This document shows, piece after piece, positions 32,391-42,300 of a stretch of DNA of 64,000 nt. How positions within the stretch are numbered: the stretch's first letter is position 1; each line of letters starts with the position of its first letter. A model generated the notes under the pieces. That model was not told the origin of the DNA and searched no databases. It worked only from the letters and a program-made list of their open reading frames with translations. Source of the DNA: Hyperoodon ampullatus (taxonomy: Eukaryota; Chordata; Mammalia; Artiodactyla; Ziphiidae); contig OX457061.1 of NCBI GenBank assembly GCA_949752795.1, positions 9,235,239-9,299,238 of the forward strand, in the 5' to 3' direction. The position numbers were made by a program, and so were the translations under genes.

Positions 32391-32810
32391 GGGGTGGTGG
32401 TTTCTGATTCTGATCAGCAGTGGGCTCTGGGCCACATGCTCCACAGTGGATCGGGACGCCCCAGAGTGCAGCCACGCCCCGAGCGAGAGCTGGGGGCAGA
32501 GCCTTACAGGGTGGGGTGGCAGCCCTCCCGTGGCCCCTGTGGGTCCCCAGGGATGGTGTGTGTCGGGGAAGTGGTGCGCTCTGCTGCTTCGCGCTCCCAC
32601 CTGGACCCGCCGCTTGTGGGCGGAGCCACGTGACGCCTCCATTAGGGGCTGGAGAGTTGAGAATTCCTGCTGGAGCCCCTGGCAGAGTGTTCTTTCCACG
32701 TCCCATCACTGACATGCCCTCTGTTACCTCTGGGTCACATTTGTGGTAAGAGGGTGCAGGGGGAAACAGCGATAAAGGGAGGGGCGTGATGAGAGCAGAG
32801 GACTTTCCCC
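32390..32810. other. GC-rich single-copy stretch
   Basis: No exon or repeat recognised. Several CpGs around 32570-32640. Overlapping open frames on both strands are a product of GC content. Confidence 0.3.
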
Positions 32811-32814
32811 CAAC

Positions 32815-33257
32815 ATGTTAAAAAAATGTATTGAAGTATATTTAGTATACAATGTGTTAATTTCTGGTGTATAGCAAAGTGATTCAGTTATACATATATA
32901 TACATTGTTTTCATATTCTTTTCCATTATGGTTTATCACAGTATATTGAATGTAGTTCCCTGTGCTATACAGTAGGACCTTGTTTTTTTATCCATTCTAT
33001 ATATAAGTTTGCGTCTGCTAATCCCAAACTCCCAATCCATCCCTCCCCCTTGGTAACCACAAGTCCATTCTCTATGTCTGTGAGTCTGTTTCTTAGATAT
33101 GTTCATTTGTGTCATATTTTAGATTCCACATATAAGTGATATCATATGGTATTTGTCTTTCTCTTTCTGACATACTTAGTTTTAGAATCTCTAGGTCCAT
33201 CCATGTTGCTGCAAATGGTATTATTTCATTCTTTTTTATGGCTGAGTAGTATTCCAT

Positions 33258-33315
<58 letters not shown>

Positions 33316-33785
33316 ACATCTTTATCCATTTGTCCATCAATGGATATTTAGGTTGTTTCCATGTCTTGGCTATTGTAAATCGTGCTACAATGAACACTGA
33401 GGTGCATGTATCTTTTTGAATTATAGTTTTGTCTAGATATGTGCCCAGGAGTGGGATCGCTAGATCATATGGCAACTCTATTTTTATTTTTTTGAGGAAC
33501 CCTGATGCTATTTTCAATAGTGACTGCAGTAATTTACATTCCTGTCAACAGTGTAGGAGGATTCCCTTTTCTCCATACCCTCTCCAGCATTTTTTGTGGA
33601 TTTTCAAATGGCTATTCTGATGGGTGCGTGGTGGTACCTCATTGTCATTTTGATTTGCATTTTTCTAATCATTAGTGATGTTGAGCATCTTTTCATGTGC
33701 CTGTTGGCCATCTGTATGTCTTCTTTAGAGAAATATCTGTTTAGGTCTTCTGCCCACTTTTCAATTGGGTTGTTTGGTTTTTTTG
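32815..33785 (-). mobile_element. L1 3'-end fragment, reverse
   Basis: The + strand reads the L1 3' UTR from its end: 'attgaagtatatttagtatac', 'tctggtgtatagcaaagtgattc', 'gtgctatacagtagg', 'tagattccacatataagtg', 'ggctgagtagtattccattg', into the ORF2 C-terminus ('ttgatttgcatttttctaatc'). 5'-truncated at about 33785. Contains an internal TG/TA microsatellite. No functional frame. Confidence 0.9.
33258..33313. repeat. (TG)n(TA)n microsatellite inside L1
   Basis: About 12 TG units run directly into about 15 TA units. It sits where the L1 3' UTR normally reads 'attccattgtatatat', a position that often expands in copies of this family. Confidence 0.95.
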
Positions 33786-34090
33786 TTACAAATATATTCA
33801 AATACGTAGAACATTTTATTACAAATACATAGAACATTTTATTACAAATACATAGAAAAATCATGAGACCAGTCCAAGGAATGCCCACATACCCACCTCC
33901 TAGATTCAACACAAGCGAACTTTTTACTGTACTTGCTTTATCTATGTATACACATATCTGTATCTGTGTATTTTTTGTTATAAGTTTGAAAGTAAATTCC
34001 ATATGCCATCCCTAAATACTTCAGTGTGCATTTTCTAAGAATAAGGACGTTCTCCTCGGTAACTAACACCATTACCACGTGAAGTAAATT
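33786..34090 (-). mobile_element. Old L1-like fragment with a local tandem repeat
   Basis: 'gcccacatacccacctcctagattcaacacaagc', 'tactgtacttgctttatctatg', 'gtttgaaagtaaattccatatgcc', CCCTAAATACTTCAGTGTGC and 'ctaagaataaggacgttctcc' follow an old LINE region read in reverse. A 23-bp unit is repeated about 2.6 times at 33800-33860. Confidence 0.5.
33800..33860. repeat. 23-bp tandem repeat, about 2.6 copies
   Basis: Units begin AAATACGTAGAACATTTTAT at 33800, AAATACATAGAACATTTTAT at 33823 and AAATACATAGAAAAA at 33846. One CpG-to-CpA difference separates the first two. A local duplication within an old repeat. Confidence 0.9.
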
Positions 34091-34640
34091 AACAGTAATT
34101 TGAGAGGGAGGGATTTTGATGATTAGTTAAAAATCAAGTGCTGGTACCTCAGAAAAACAAAAGGCCTGGCAGAGTGTTATTTTAAAAGCTTCCTTTGGTT
34201 TAAATCTCTATCCAGGGCAGCTGGAGGAGGAGGGGATGGCACTCTGGTGACAAAGCCCGTGAGTTCCATGAGAGCAGAGCGTGGGCACGCAGTGGGTGCT
34301 TTCGAGGTGTTTGTTGATTGAATGCATCCCCGGCAACAGCTCATCCCTGAATCCCCCCTTATGCTCCAGAGTACAGAGGGGTCTGTCCTTCCGGCTCCTT
34401 CCTTGCCCAGAGGAGGGAGGCATGTGGGGAGAGTGGGGGCTTGCCTGGCAGACAGACTGGAGCTGTTTGAATCTCTGAGACCTGGGCTGACTGGGGTACC
34501 CCCATATCTCCAGTTTCCTTGGGACCATCGAAACATCTGGGGTGAGGGTGCGATGTGGTGCCTCCCCAGGCGCTGTGAGGCACTTTCCCGTCCCTGAGGG
34601 GAAGCATCTTGTACCTGTGTGTGTGACGTTAGGAGAGTTT
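34090..34640. other. Single-copy stretch without a gene
   Basis: No recognisable exon. Possible decayed L2 near 34260-34320 ('gagcagagcgtgggcacgcagtgggtgctttcgaggtgtttgttgattgaatg'), which would be an L2/MIR tail in sense orientation. Confidence 0.35.
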
Positions 34641-34644
34641 GGGT

Positions 34645-35175
34645 GGAATATGATGGAATAGTATTCAGCCTTTAAGAGGAAGGAAACCCTGACACAGGCT
34701 ATAGCATGGAGGAACCTGGAGGTTGTTTGCTCAGTGCAATAAGCCAGTCACCAAAGGACAGTCACTGTATGATGTCACTTATGTGAGGCTTAGAGCAGCC
34801 AGATACACAGAGACAAAAAGTAGAGTGGTGGTTGCAGGGGCTGGTGGGAGGGGGGAATGGGGAGCTGTGGTTTAGTGGGGACAGAATTTCAGTTTTGGGA
34901 GATGCAAAGGGTTCTGGAGATGGATGCAGGTGACGGTTGTACAACCATGTGAGTGTACTTAATGCTACTGAACGGCACACTTAAAAATGGTTAGGATTGG
35001 GCTTCCCTGGTGGCGCAGTGGTTGAGAGTCCACCTGCCAATGCAGGGGATGTGGGTTCGTGCCCCGGTCCTGGTCACGGAGCGGCTGGGCCCGTGAGCCA
35101 TGGCCGCTGAGCCTGCGCGTCCGGAGCCTGTGCTCCACAACGGGAGAGGCCACAACAGTGAGAGGCCCGCGTACC

Positions 35176-35210
<35 letters not shown>

Positions 35211-35265
35211 AGGATTATGGTTGGAGAAATATTATGTATTTTACCACAATAAAATGGTGGGGATT
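34645..35265 (+). mobile_element. L1 3' end in + orientation (older L1 subfamily), split by a SINE
   Basis: Sense-oriented L1 3' UTR landmarks in order: 'gatggaatagtattcagcc', 'gtgcaataagccagtcacc', 'ggacagtcactgtatgatg', GTAGAGTGGTGGTTGCAGGG, 'ttctggagatggatgcagg', 'gtgtacttaatgctactg', 'cacacttaaaaatggttagg', and beyond the SINE 'tattttaccacaataaaa', the usual terminus. It and the 39.2-40.4 kb copy are the only clear + oriented L1 pieces in the window. Confidence 0.85.
34999..35207 (+). mobile_element. CHR-type SINE, about 200-bp class, with internal deletion and long A-tail
   Basis: Head GGGCTTCCCTGGTGGCGCAG, B-box GGGTTCGTGCCCC, then a gap where the usual 'gggaagatcccacatgccg' is missing (sequence passes CCCCGGTCCTGGTCACGGAG), then the standard 3' body. 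It ends in an unbroken run of about 30 A. Target-site duplication GTTAGGATT at 34990-34998 and 35208-35216. Confidence 0.93.
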
Positions 35266-35269
35266 CGGT

Positions 35270-35700
35270 ACCTGTGACTGGCTGTTTTGTTCAGGTTCTG
35301 TTTCAGAACGATGGTGCCCGCCTCTCCTCCCATGTTAGCAAAGCCCACAGGTCAATCAGGCAAAGTCGCAGAGAGCTGAAGATGCTTGGGAGCGTCAGAC
35401 CTGAGACCCGTTTCTGGAACCGTTTCTGTTTGAAGTGAGTCTCGCCAGCCAGGAATGAATCAGAGGCATTTTGTCAAAGGAAAGAACTTGATGAAAAATT
35501 GTTTTATGAAACCCGAATTTTGGCATGTTTTCACATTTTAGTTTGTCAGAAGGCCGAGTAATAAATGTTAAGCGTGTTGTTTATTAGTATGTGCGGTTGA
35601 CTTCTTTTATGATGACAATTTTATTTTGAAGTTTGTCACCGAGTACCCGCCGGACGGGGTGGGGAGTCTAGAAAAGAAGGGCGGGAGGCACGGTTTCCAG
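35270..35700. promoter_or_regulatory. Candidate conserved noncoding block
   Basis: Repeat-free and AT-rich between about 35450 and 35640, with AGGAATGAATCAGAGGC, CGAGTAATAAATGTTAAGCG, GTTTATTAGTATG and ATGACAATTTTATTTTG. Flanks are GC-rich. Regulatory role inferred only. Confidence 0.3.
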
Positions 35701-37380
35701 TTTATCCAAGTAGTGGGCAGTTTTTATTAAAACAACAGAAAAGGAGGAGGCAGCCCAGGCCCAAATCCCCCTCCCACGCACGGGTCAGCGGGCCAGCGTG
35801 GCCTGCGGGCGCCTTGTCCTGGGGCCCGGCCTTGACCTCCTGATGTCTGTCTGGCTGCAGTGGGAGCCGCGCACTGCCCGGGCCGCCTTGCGGGCCTCTT
35901 GGCTGGGCCGCGCCTGCAGCCTTTGTTCCCCAGGCCGGCACTGGGTAGCCAGTTTGTGGTTGTAAATGGGGAGAGCAGGGACAAGAGGCCGTGCAGGCTG
36001 TGGACAGCCCCTGGCAAACCCTCCATGAGAGCCGGCCGAGGGACAGAGGGGCCGAGCGTGTGTTTCCTTTCCTCTCACCTCCTCTCCACCCACAGTGCAT
36101 GGAGGGGTGGAGGTTCCAGGCCCTTGTGAGCTGAGGGCAGTGGGACCCAGGAGGAGGACACTGGGAGCTGTCACACAGCTGGCCCTGCCACTGAGACTGG
36201 GTGGGGGGGTGCTTCCCTCCAAAAGCCTCAGTTTCCTCAACTGTGAAATGGGGTCTCCACGCTTACCCTGGGGCTGCTGTGAGCTCCTGTTTCCTGGGTG
36301 CTCTCCCTGGGCTGGGTGCTTTGGTGGCCATATTCCACCCAAGCCCAGGGCGGCCCTGTGTCCAGTCTGATCCCCCCTTTCAGATGAGGAATTGGGGATC
36401 AGAGAGAGGGAGCCCTGTTACCCAAGCCGCCCAGCAGTGAGAGTGTGGCTGGCTAGGGTCCTGAGTCTGCTTGGAACCCAGGCAGGAAGTAGGGGGACAG
36501 CCCTGCCCCGCTGGCCCAGGGTGGGCATCCTCGAGGTGACTCGGCAGCTACCCTCAGGCTGGGGAGGAAGTACAGCTTCCGAGGACACAGGGAGCCCTGC
36601 TCTGAGAAGAGCCTGGGGGTCCTGGTCAAACGTGGCAACTTTCAGCCCCCAGGGTCTCTCCCTCCTGGAGTTAGGGGCCTGGGGCCCCTGCATCTATGCT
36701 CTTGGCCCAGGTCTGGTCAGCTGGTGAAGGGGCTCCTGAGCCCCACCCGGTGGACATACCAAGTGATGAATCCCCACCTCTATTCAGGCGGTGGGCTCCT
36801 CTTTGGGGGTTTCTGGGCTGGGAGGCCTAAATGGGGGCAGGAAGAGAGGCACGGGGCCTGCCGGCATCCAGAGGGTTTTCTGCGCAGTTCCTGACAGGGC
36901 ACAGAGAGGCTGTGGCCCTCTCTGGTGTCACAGAGAGTTCTGGCGGAGGGCCACCTGCCTGTCCCTTCCTGAGGCCACTGGTGCGGGCACTGAGGCTGGT
37001 GCTGGGGTTGGGTGGGGCTAGGGGAAGGGTCTCCCACCTGGGGCTGCTGCCTCCTCTGCTTCCTTTGGCATGTGGGGTGGGGACTTGGAGGAAGGTAATG
37101 GGTCCCCAACACCCCTTGTTCGTCACATTGTGTTTTAGCCCCAGGTCTGGCCAGTGGCTTTGAAATAGATGTTGGTCAAGACAAGCCAAGGGGAGCTCGT
37201 TTGGGATCCTCTCCCTAGATTTGGACCCTCCGGGGCCCACGGTCATCACCCCTGCTGTAGGAAAGGCTTTTAAGCAAGTCGAGGTGGGGGATTGGAGAGC
37301 ACCGTCCGGGCCTCTGGCTGTTGGCAGCTCCTGCCCCATCTGACCTGAAGCTTCTCTGGCAGGGCCTCCAGCGGGGCAGC
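35700..37380. other. GC-rich single-copy stretch with MIR remnants, no gene recognised
   Basis: A forward MIR core lies at about 36222-36256 (GCCTCAGTTTCCTCAACTGT then GAAATGGGG) and a reverse one at about 36375-36430 (CCCTTTCAGATGAGGAATTG). Overlapping frames of up to 185 codons occur on both strands without domains or splice signals. CpG content is raised around 35790-35940. Confidence 0.4.
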
Positions 37381-37384
37381 CGGA

Positions 37385-38560
37385 TCCTCCATAAAAGGAT
37401 AAGGATCACATTCTTCACGTTTTAAGTTGCACAAAAGCTGTATGCATAATTAATGTGCAATAAACGTGAGCAGCTGGAAATTAACTAAATAAGAAAAAAG
37501 GAATATACTTAATTGTAAAAATTTAATTTTGCTTTTATTCTTTTCCTTTCTCTCTCTCTCCCCGTTCCCCCACCCTTTTACAACTTGTTATATTCTCGGA
37601 GCCCTTCAGATCTTGCCGGAGATCATATTCTGAAAGACTCACCTCCTGACCTCTTGCCGGGGAGCCGAGGACAAGATTAGTTTTAAGCCTCGGCCCAGTC
37701 AGCCACTTTCAGCAGAGGGTCCGAGAGTGTCCACGAGCGGGGCGTTATTGTGTCGCAGAAAGGAATGTTGTAATCATCCCCCAAGACCTTCCTTGGGGGA
37801 CCACTATACCCTGGTTTCAAGGGCTTTGGTAGATGCAGCTTTGAGAGTCGCTCTTTGAAACTCAGCCCATCATGGTATTTAAAATTCAAAAACGTGAATT
37901 CAGTGGTTAAGAAGCCAAAGGACTAAATACATTTACATAAATTCAAACAAAGTATTTTAAGCAATACCATCCAAGGCTCCCTTTCTTCTTCTCCTTCTCA
38001 TTTTTTAAAGGACAAGACCTTTTCTAGGTGATAAAATTGGGTGGCAAAATTTCCCAGTGGAAAAATTTATTGACCCATTCTTACTTATTGTCACATCTTT
38101 TCATAAAACCTGGGAATTCAGCTAAAAAAAACAATCCATCCACTTGAAAGAAAAAAAAATATTTTTAAAGAATAAAACACTCTATTAACAGATACTTTAA
38201 AACATGATTTATTGCACACACATAACAACAACAATAACTTAAAATATCAAATCCTTGGAATAAATCACTGCCGATCCCATCTCTCTTAAACGCCAGCTGT
38301 CTTCCTGTTTCTGCCGTCTTCTCAGCCCTGGTCTGTATCAGCAGATAATTTAAAAACAGGCAGAAGAATCAAGAGACGAAACTCAGAGGCATCTAGGTTA
38401 TTTGGGCAAGAATCGTGTTTTTAGAACATCCTTGTTTGTCCTGGACGGTTCGCAGCTGGCCCTTCTCAAGTGTTTTCAAATAGCAACCAACTCAGAGTGT
38501 CTCTTTGACTTGCTCTGTTACCAGATGAATTTATAATAAGAAAAAGACTGTCAATAGTCA
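37385..38560. promoter_or_regulatory. Candidate conserved noncoding region
   Basis: About 1.2 kb repeat-free and AT-rich inside GC-rich DNA. Contains TATGCATAATTAATGTGCAA and AATTAACTAAATAAG, a perfect 9-bp hairpin at 37777-37800, CACTATACC, 'ctttgaaactcagcc' and GTTAAGAAGCCAAAGGAC. An open minus-strand frame at 37683-37889 has no recognisable domain. Enhancer cluster is inference. Confidence 0.38.
37777..37800. other. Perfect inverted repeat (9-bp stem, 6-nt loop)
   Basis: TCCCCCAAG at 37777-37785 and CTTGGGGGA at 37792-37800 are exact reverse complements separated by ACCTTC. A compact GC-rich hairpin inside an AT-rich candidate regulatory block. There is no T-tract after it and it is not a bacterial-type terminator. 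Confidence 0.9.
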
Positions 38561-39190
38561 ATCACGTTCGTTGCCACCTCTGCCAGGTACCTGGTCCTTT
38601 TTAAGGCAAACTGCCATCACCCTAGAGATGCCCAGGCATTGGGGACCACAGGCAAGCTGTAAATAACCAGGTCCGTGGCTGTAGATCACCTCTGGCCGGC
38701 CAGCCATGCAGCCTCCACGGCAGCCCAGCTGGCAAATGCAGCCACCTTTGTGAACAGGCGGTCCGCAAGGGTGGTGGCTGGTTTCTGCAGCAGCCTTGAA
38801 GGACCAGCCTGGTTCCAGCCCAAGACAACCCACCCAGTGCTCGGCCAGGCCCCAGCCGCAGGCCTTCACATTAAACAGGTTCTGACCCTAAAAATCAAGG
38901 TCTGTCGGCTGTTGTCATAGGAATATGCAATATCCTCTGGAGGTCTCCTTATTGAAAAACCACATCTTGCTGCTGCCTGGGCTAGATTTCTATTCCATTT
39001 GTATTGATCACGGGGAACTGTCTCATTCCCTGGCTGACAAATACAGCCAGCAGGAAGGGAGTTTGTGTTGGGTGGAAAACATTTGTTTCCACAGTGATCT
39101 GGGGGGCCCTGGAGCTGTGGTTATATTCATGAGATGGGGGGCATCTCTAGTTAGGCTGTGGGGTTACAAATGTGGGGGTGACATGGGCTT
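38560..39190. other. Single-copy stretch without a gene
   Basis: GC-moderate. No exon or repeat recognised before the old L1 starts near 39190. Confidence 0.3.
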
Positions 39191-39286
39191 CGGAAATTAG
39201 CCAATGTGGCCACTTTGCAGATAGTGGCACTTCTAGGAGTCTGTCCTATATATGGTACCTGTCAGTGTGTGAAAGGTCATCCAGCA

Positions 39287-39329
39287 CAGCACTGTTTATA
39301 GGTGCCAAGGGTACCTATAAACAGTGCTG
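39287..39329. other. 43-bp near-perfect palindrome inside the old L1
   Basis: CAGCACTGTTTATAGGTGCC (39287-39306), AAG spacer, then GGTACCTATAAACAGTGCTG (39310-39329). The arms pair at 19 of 20 positions, including 17 consecutive pairs. The left arm matches the expected old-L1 text; the right arm is its inverted copy. Confidence 0.95.
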
Positions 39330-39390
39330 AATACTGACACTCTCATATGGTTCAATCTACTAAATCTACTGAATAGAATGGCATGCAGTC

Positions 39391-39924
39391 TTTTTTATAA
39401 AATTTATTTTTTACTGAAGTATAGTTGATTTACAATGTTGTGTTTCAGGTGTACAGCAAAGTGATTCTGTTATACATATATGTGCATACGTGTGTGTGTG
39501 TGTATATATATACACATATTCTTTTTCAGATTCTTTTCCATTATAGGCTATTACAAAGTATTTTATAATTTTTTTAAAATTTTTATTTATTTATTTTTAT
39601 TTTTGGCTGTGTTGGGTCTTCGTTTCTGTGCGTGTTCTGTGCGTGGGCTTTCTCTAGTTGCGGCAGGCGGGGGCCACTCTTCATCGCGGTGCGCGGGCCT
39701 CTCACTGTCACGGCCTCTCTTGTTGCGGAACACAAGCTCCAGACGCGCAGGCTCAGTAGTTGTGGCTCACGGGCCTAGTTGCTCCGCGGCATGTGGGATC
39801 CTCCCAGACCAGGGCTCGAACTCGTGTCCCCTGCATTGGCAGGCAGACTCTCAACCACTGCACCACCAGGGAAGCCCTATTACAAGATATTGAATATAGT
39901 TTCCTGTGCTATGGCATTGCCATC
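39391..39924 (-). mobile_element. Short L1 3'-end insertion, reverse, itself split by a SINE
   Basis: 39391-39562 reads the L1 3' terminus on the + strand (TTACTGAAGTATAGTTGATT, 'tttcaggtgtacagcaaagtgattc') and 39878-39924 continues it ('atattgaatatagtttcctgtgctatgg'). It is heavily 5'-truncated: only about 220 bp of L1. It lies inside the + oriented old L1. Confidence 0.85.
39563..39877 (-). mobile_element. CHR-type SINE, long class
   Basis: Reverse orientation: T/A-rich left end, 'ggctgtgttgggtcttcg', TTTCTCTAGTTGCGGCAGGC, 'cagtagttgtggctcacggg', TTGCTCCGCGGCATGTGGGA, head ending CACCAGGGAAGCCC. Target duplication TATTACAAAGTATT / TATTACAAGATATT (39549-39562 and 39878-39891), two mismatches. 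Confidence 0.9.
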
Positions 39925-40024
39925 TTAAAAGGCATGAGACGGAGAACTCTCCAAGATGTATTAGGAAATGAAAAAAGCAAGCTACAGAATTATGTACCTG
40001 CTATACTCTGTATGTGGTTTTAAA

Positions 40025-40169
40025 TTTTAATTAATTAATTAATTAATTATTTTTTTTTTTTTTGGCCAAGCGGCATGTGGGATCTTAGTTCCCTGACCAG
40101 GGATCGAACCCATACCCCCTGCAGTGGAAGGGTGGATTCTTAACCACTGGACCACCGGGGAAGTCCCCA
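40025..40169 (-). mobile_element. CHR-type SINE, short class
   Basis: Reverse orientation: (TTAA)n-like A/T tail and a T-run to 40063, then GGCCAAGCGGCATGTGGGAT, CTTAGTTCCCTGACCAGGGA, 'tcgaacccat', ending CACCGGGGAAGTCCCC. Diverged target duplication TATGTGGTTTTAAA / TATGTGTTTTTTAAA on either side. Confidence 0.88.
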
Positions 40170-40424
40170 TATGTGTTTTTTAAAAAGGAAATATACACAT
40201 ATTTGTTGGAATAAGCCTCAACTCTGGAAAGAGACATTAGAAACTGTCCAAAGAGACTGCTTTGGGGAAGGACCAGGGGACTGAGGAAGGGTGAGAGCAA
40301 GGCTGACTTTCCCCTTTACAGCCTCTCTACCTGCTGAATTTTATACTGTGTGTGTGTAGGGCAGATATAAAATAATTAAAATTTAAAACAAAGATCAAGA
40401 TGTCAGGAAAGCCGTCATTATATT

Positions 40425-40640
40425 AGGGGTTAGGAGCTCAGACTCTGTGGTCTGAGAATTCTGGGCTTCAAGCCACTTCGTCTCATGGAGCCTCAGTTTC
40501 CTCATCTGTCAAGTGGGGATAGTAATGGTGTTTACTCCACAGAGTGGAAGTGAAGATTTCCTTGAGACATGAATGGGAAAGGCTCAGCCCAGTGGCACAG
40601 AGAATTCAGTAAACGTTACATGTTATTATAGACGACATAT
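40425..40640 (+). repeat. MIR SINE
   Basis: Clear: GGAGCCTCAGTTTCCTCATC at about 40488-40507, TGTCAAGTGGGGATAGTAAT, 'gaagtgaagatttccttgagac' and a tail with 'cagtggcacagagaattcagtaaacg'. Confidence 0.82.
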
Positions 40641-40649
40641 AAATCATAA

Positions 40650-41990
40650 CACACACTCGTAAATCCTTACAGTGACTTGCTTGGCATTTTCGTTTTCTTG
40701 AAAGAGAATTTAAAAATACCTGCGTGTGTTTAGGGCCAGGAGCTGAGACTCCTGAGTGTTACGTGGAACTCTGTTTAGGGGACCGTTTCGCTGATGCAGT
40801 GACGGCCCACGCTGAATCTGCAGGGTGGGTCTGGTGCTTTTTTTCTGGACCCGTAAATGGTCTTCCGCATCTCTGTGTACACAGGCAGGTGAACTAATAG
40901 AATTAGGCTTATTGGTTTAATTCCTCTGGGCCCCCTTGGCGAGGGGAGAGCAGCTGGATGAATATTTTAATTAAGCTCTGACACCCAGAAGTCAAAGTCC
41001 CGGAGCGGTCCCAGTGGGCAAGGTCTCGCAGTTTGGGGTTTAATCAAGTTCGGTTTCAGAGTTCAAATTTCTTGCTGGACAGAAATGTGTCATTAGGCGT
41101 CCAAGATTTCGACTGGAAAAAAAAATACAACTTGACTGTATTTTCTCTAGAGAATGACACTGTGATTCGATTAGCTCCTTTTCCTTGACATTTTGCCCAC
41201 TTTATTAACTTCTGCTTTGCTTTTAAGCAGGCAACTACTGTTTTACTTCCCTGAAGAAGCTCATAATATTATAATTCAAGTGTCAGGACAGATTAGGTTA
41301 AACGAACTGTGTAATTCCCGAAGGAAAACAAACTTCAAAACGGACGCGGTTCGAGTTGTAACATGTCATGGATTGCATTAGCGTTGAACGGGTGATTCTA
41401 TCACCTGATGTGCTAAAGTTGGCTCAAATGTTCCCCACTCTGCAAGGTGAGAAATTACTTAGCTAACAAAACATTTCGTTTTCCTCTCTTTGCATTCTTT
41501 CTTTATGAGATCCTGAATGTGACATTTTCACCAAAAAATCTCTGCGCTTATTTGTGAAAAATGTATATTAAAACCAAAACCCATCAAATGGAAAGAAATC
41601 ACAGATGGTTTTATTCACAAGCAGTAGAATTAATGGCCTCTCTTCTCTTTATAAATATTAGAAGCAGATGAGTTCATTACGATTTCACCCTAATAAAGAA
41701 AACCTGCTTGATTTTGACAAGACATTGACTTATCTAAAACATCTCCTAAATAACAAAGCTACTTCCCGCCCGTAAAACACCAGCTCGCAAACACCCTCTT
41801 TACCTGGACTGCTTCTAAATTAATGAAAAACACTCGAATCCGAAGAGCGCAGAAGAAGGGGGCGGAGGGGGTGGAGATGGAATTCAAGGGATTTTTGAAA
41901 ATGTGACTGATTTTGCAAAGAGCGAGTTTTGAAATGTTTACTCTGTGGTGGTTTGAAATTTTTACATCTTTCAACAAAGCGCGCGCGGAG
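40650..41990. promoter_or_regulatory. Candidate conserved noncoding region upstream of a CpG island
   Basis: About 1.3 kb free of recognisable repeats and rich in developmental-type words: GAATTAGGCTTATTGG, TTTTAATTAAGCTCTG (near 40967), GTGTCATTAGGCG, GTGATTCGATTAGCTCC, CATAATATTATAATTC, GATTGCATTAGCG, and a perfect GGTGAT-TCT-ATCACC palindrome at 41391-41405. No frame is open. It runs straight into the CpG-rich segment at 42.0 kb, as an upstream promoter or enhancer region would. Function is inference. Confidence 0.42.
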
Positions 41991-42300
41991 AAGTGAAACC
42001 ATCTGAAAGGGCTTTTGAAAAGAGCGACTCAGCACAAGTTGGCGGAGGCTGTGGTTCCTTTATCTCGGGCGATCTGTGCCCATCGTGCAGGAGGGAGCCT
42101 CAGCCCTTTCCCCCCTCCGCTCCGCGCCTCCGAGCTCCCAGCTCCGCGGCGGCCTCGGCCCGGCATCAAAGCGCTGCTGGCGGAGCGTCCCGGGAGGGAA
42201 TCGGAATCGGACACCTCGCTCCGGGGACGCCGGGCCGGCCGGCGCGGTCCTCTCCCCCAGCTCGGCTGCCTGATGTGGTCATCTTGTTAGTCATGGCAAG
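41980..42300. promoter_or_regulatory. CpG island, candidate promoter
   Basis: Starts with GCGCGCGCGG near 41978 and stays CpG-dense to about 42250 (CTCCGCGGCGGCCTCGGCCC, 'cgccgggccggccggcgcgg'). It is not repeat-derived as far as I can see. A 260-codon + frame (41993-42775) spans it but encodes no recognised domain, so direction and transcript are unknown. No TATA box is visible, which is usual for CpG-island promoters. Confidence 0.5.

Larger units (their letters stand above)
39190..40395 (+). mobile_element. Old L1 3' region in + orientation, split by two later insertions
   Basis: Three collinear pieces: about 39190-39390 ('ggcacttctaggagtctgtcc', 'cagcactgtttatagg'), 39925-40024 (CTCCAAGATGTATTAGGAAA, 'aaaaaagcaagctacagaattatg') and 40170-40395. 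The phrases match old L1M-type 3' UTR text ('ctccaagatatattg..gaaaaaagcaaggtgcag'). The first gap holds a reverse L1 end, the second a short SINE. Confidence 0.65.

Noticed and set aside
33800..33860. CRISPR-like spaced repeats
   Set aside because: Direct tandem units without spacers in a mammalian genome; ordinary local duplication. No CRISPR array elsewhere in the window.
37683..37889. 68-codon minus-strand frame with a non-repetitive sequence
   Set aside because: Short, no recognised family, and lies in a block whose composition and hairpin are better explained as noncoding. Would need conservation data to reconsider.
39287..39329. microRNA precursor
   Set aside because: Total length of 43 nt with a 3-nt loop is too short for a normal Drosha/Dicer substrate, and it lies in an old L1.
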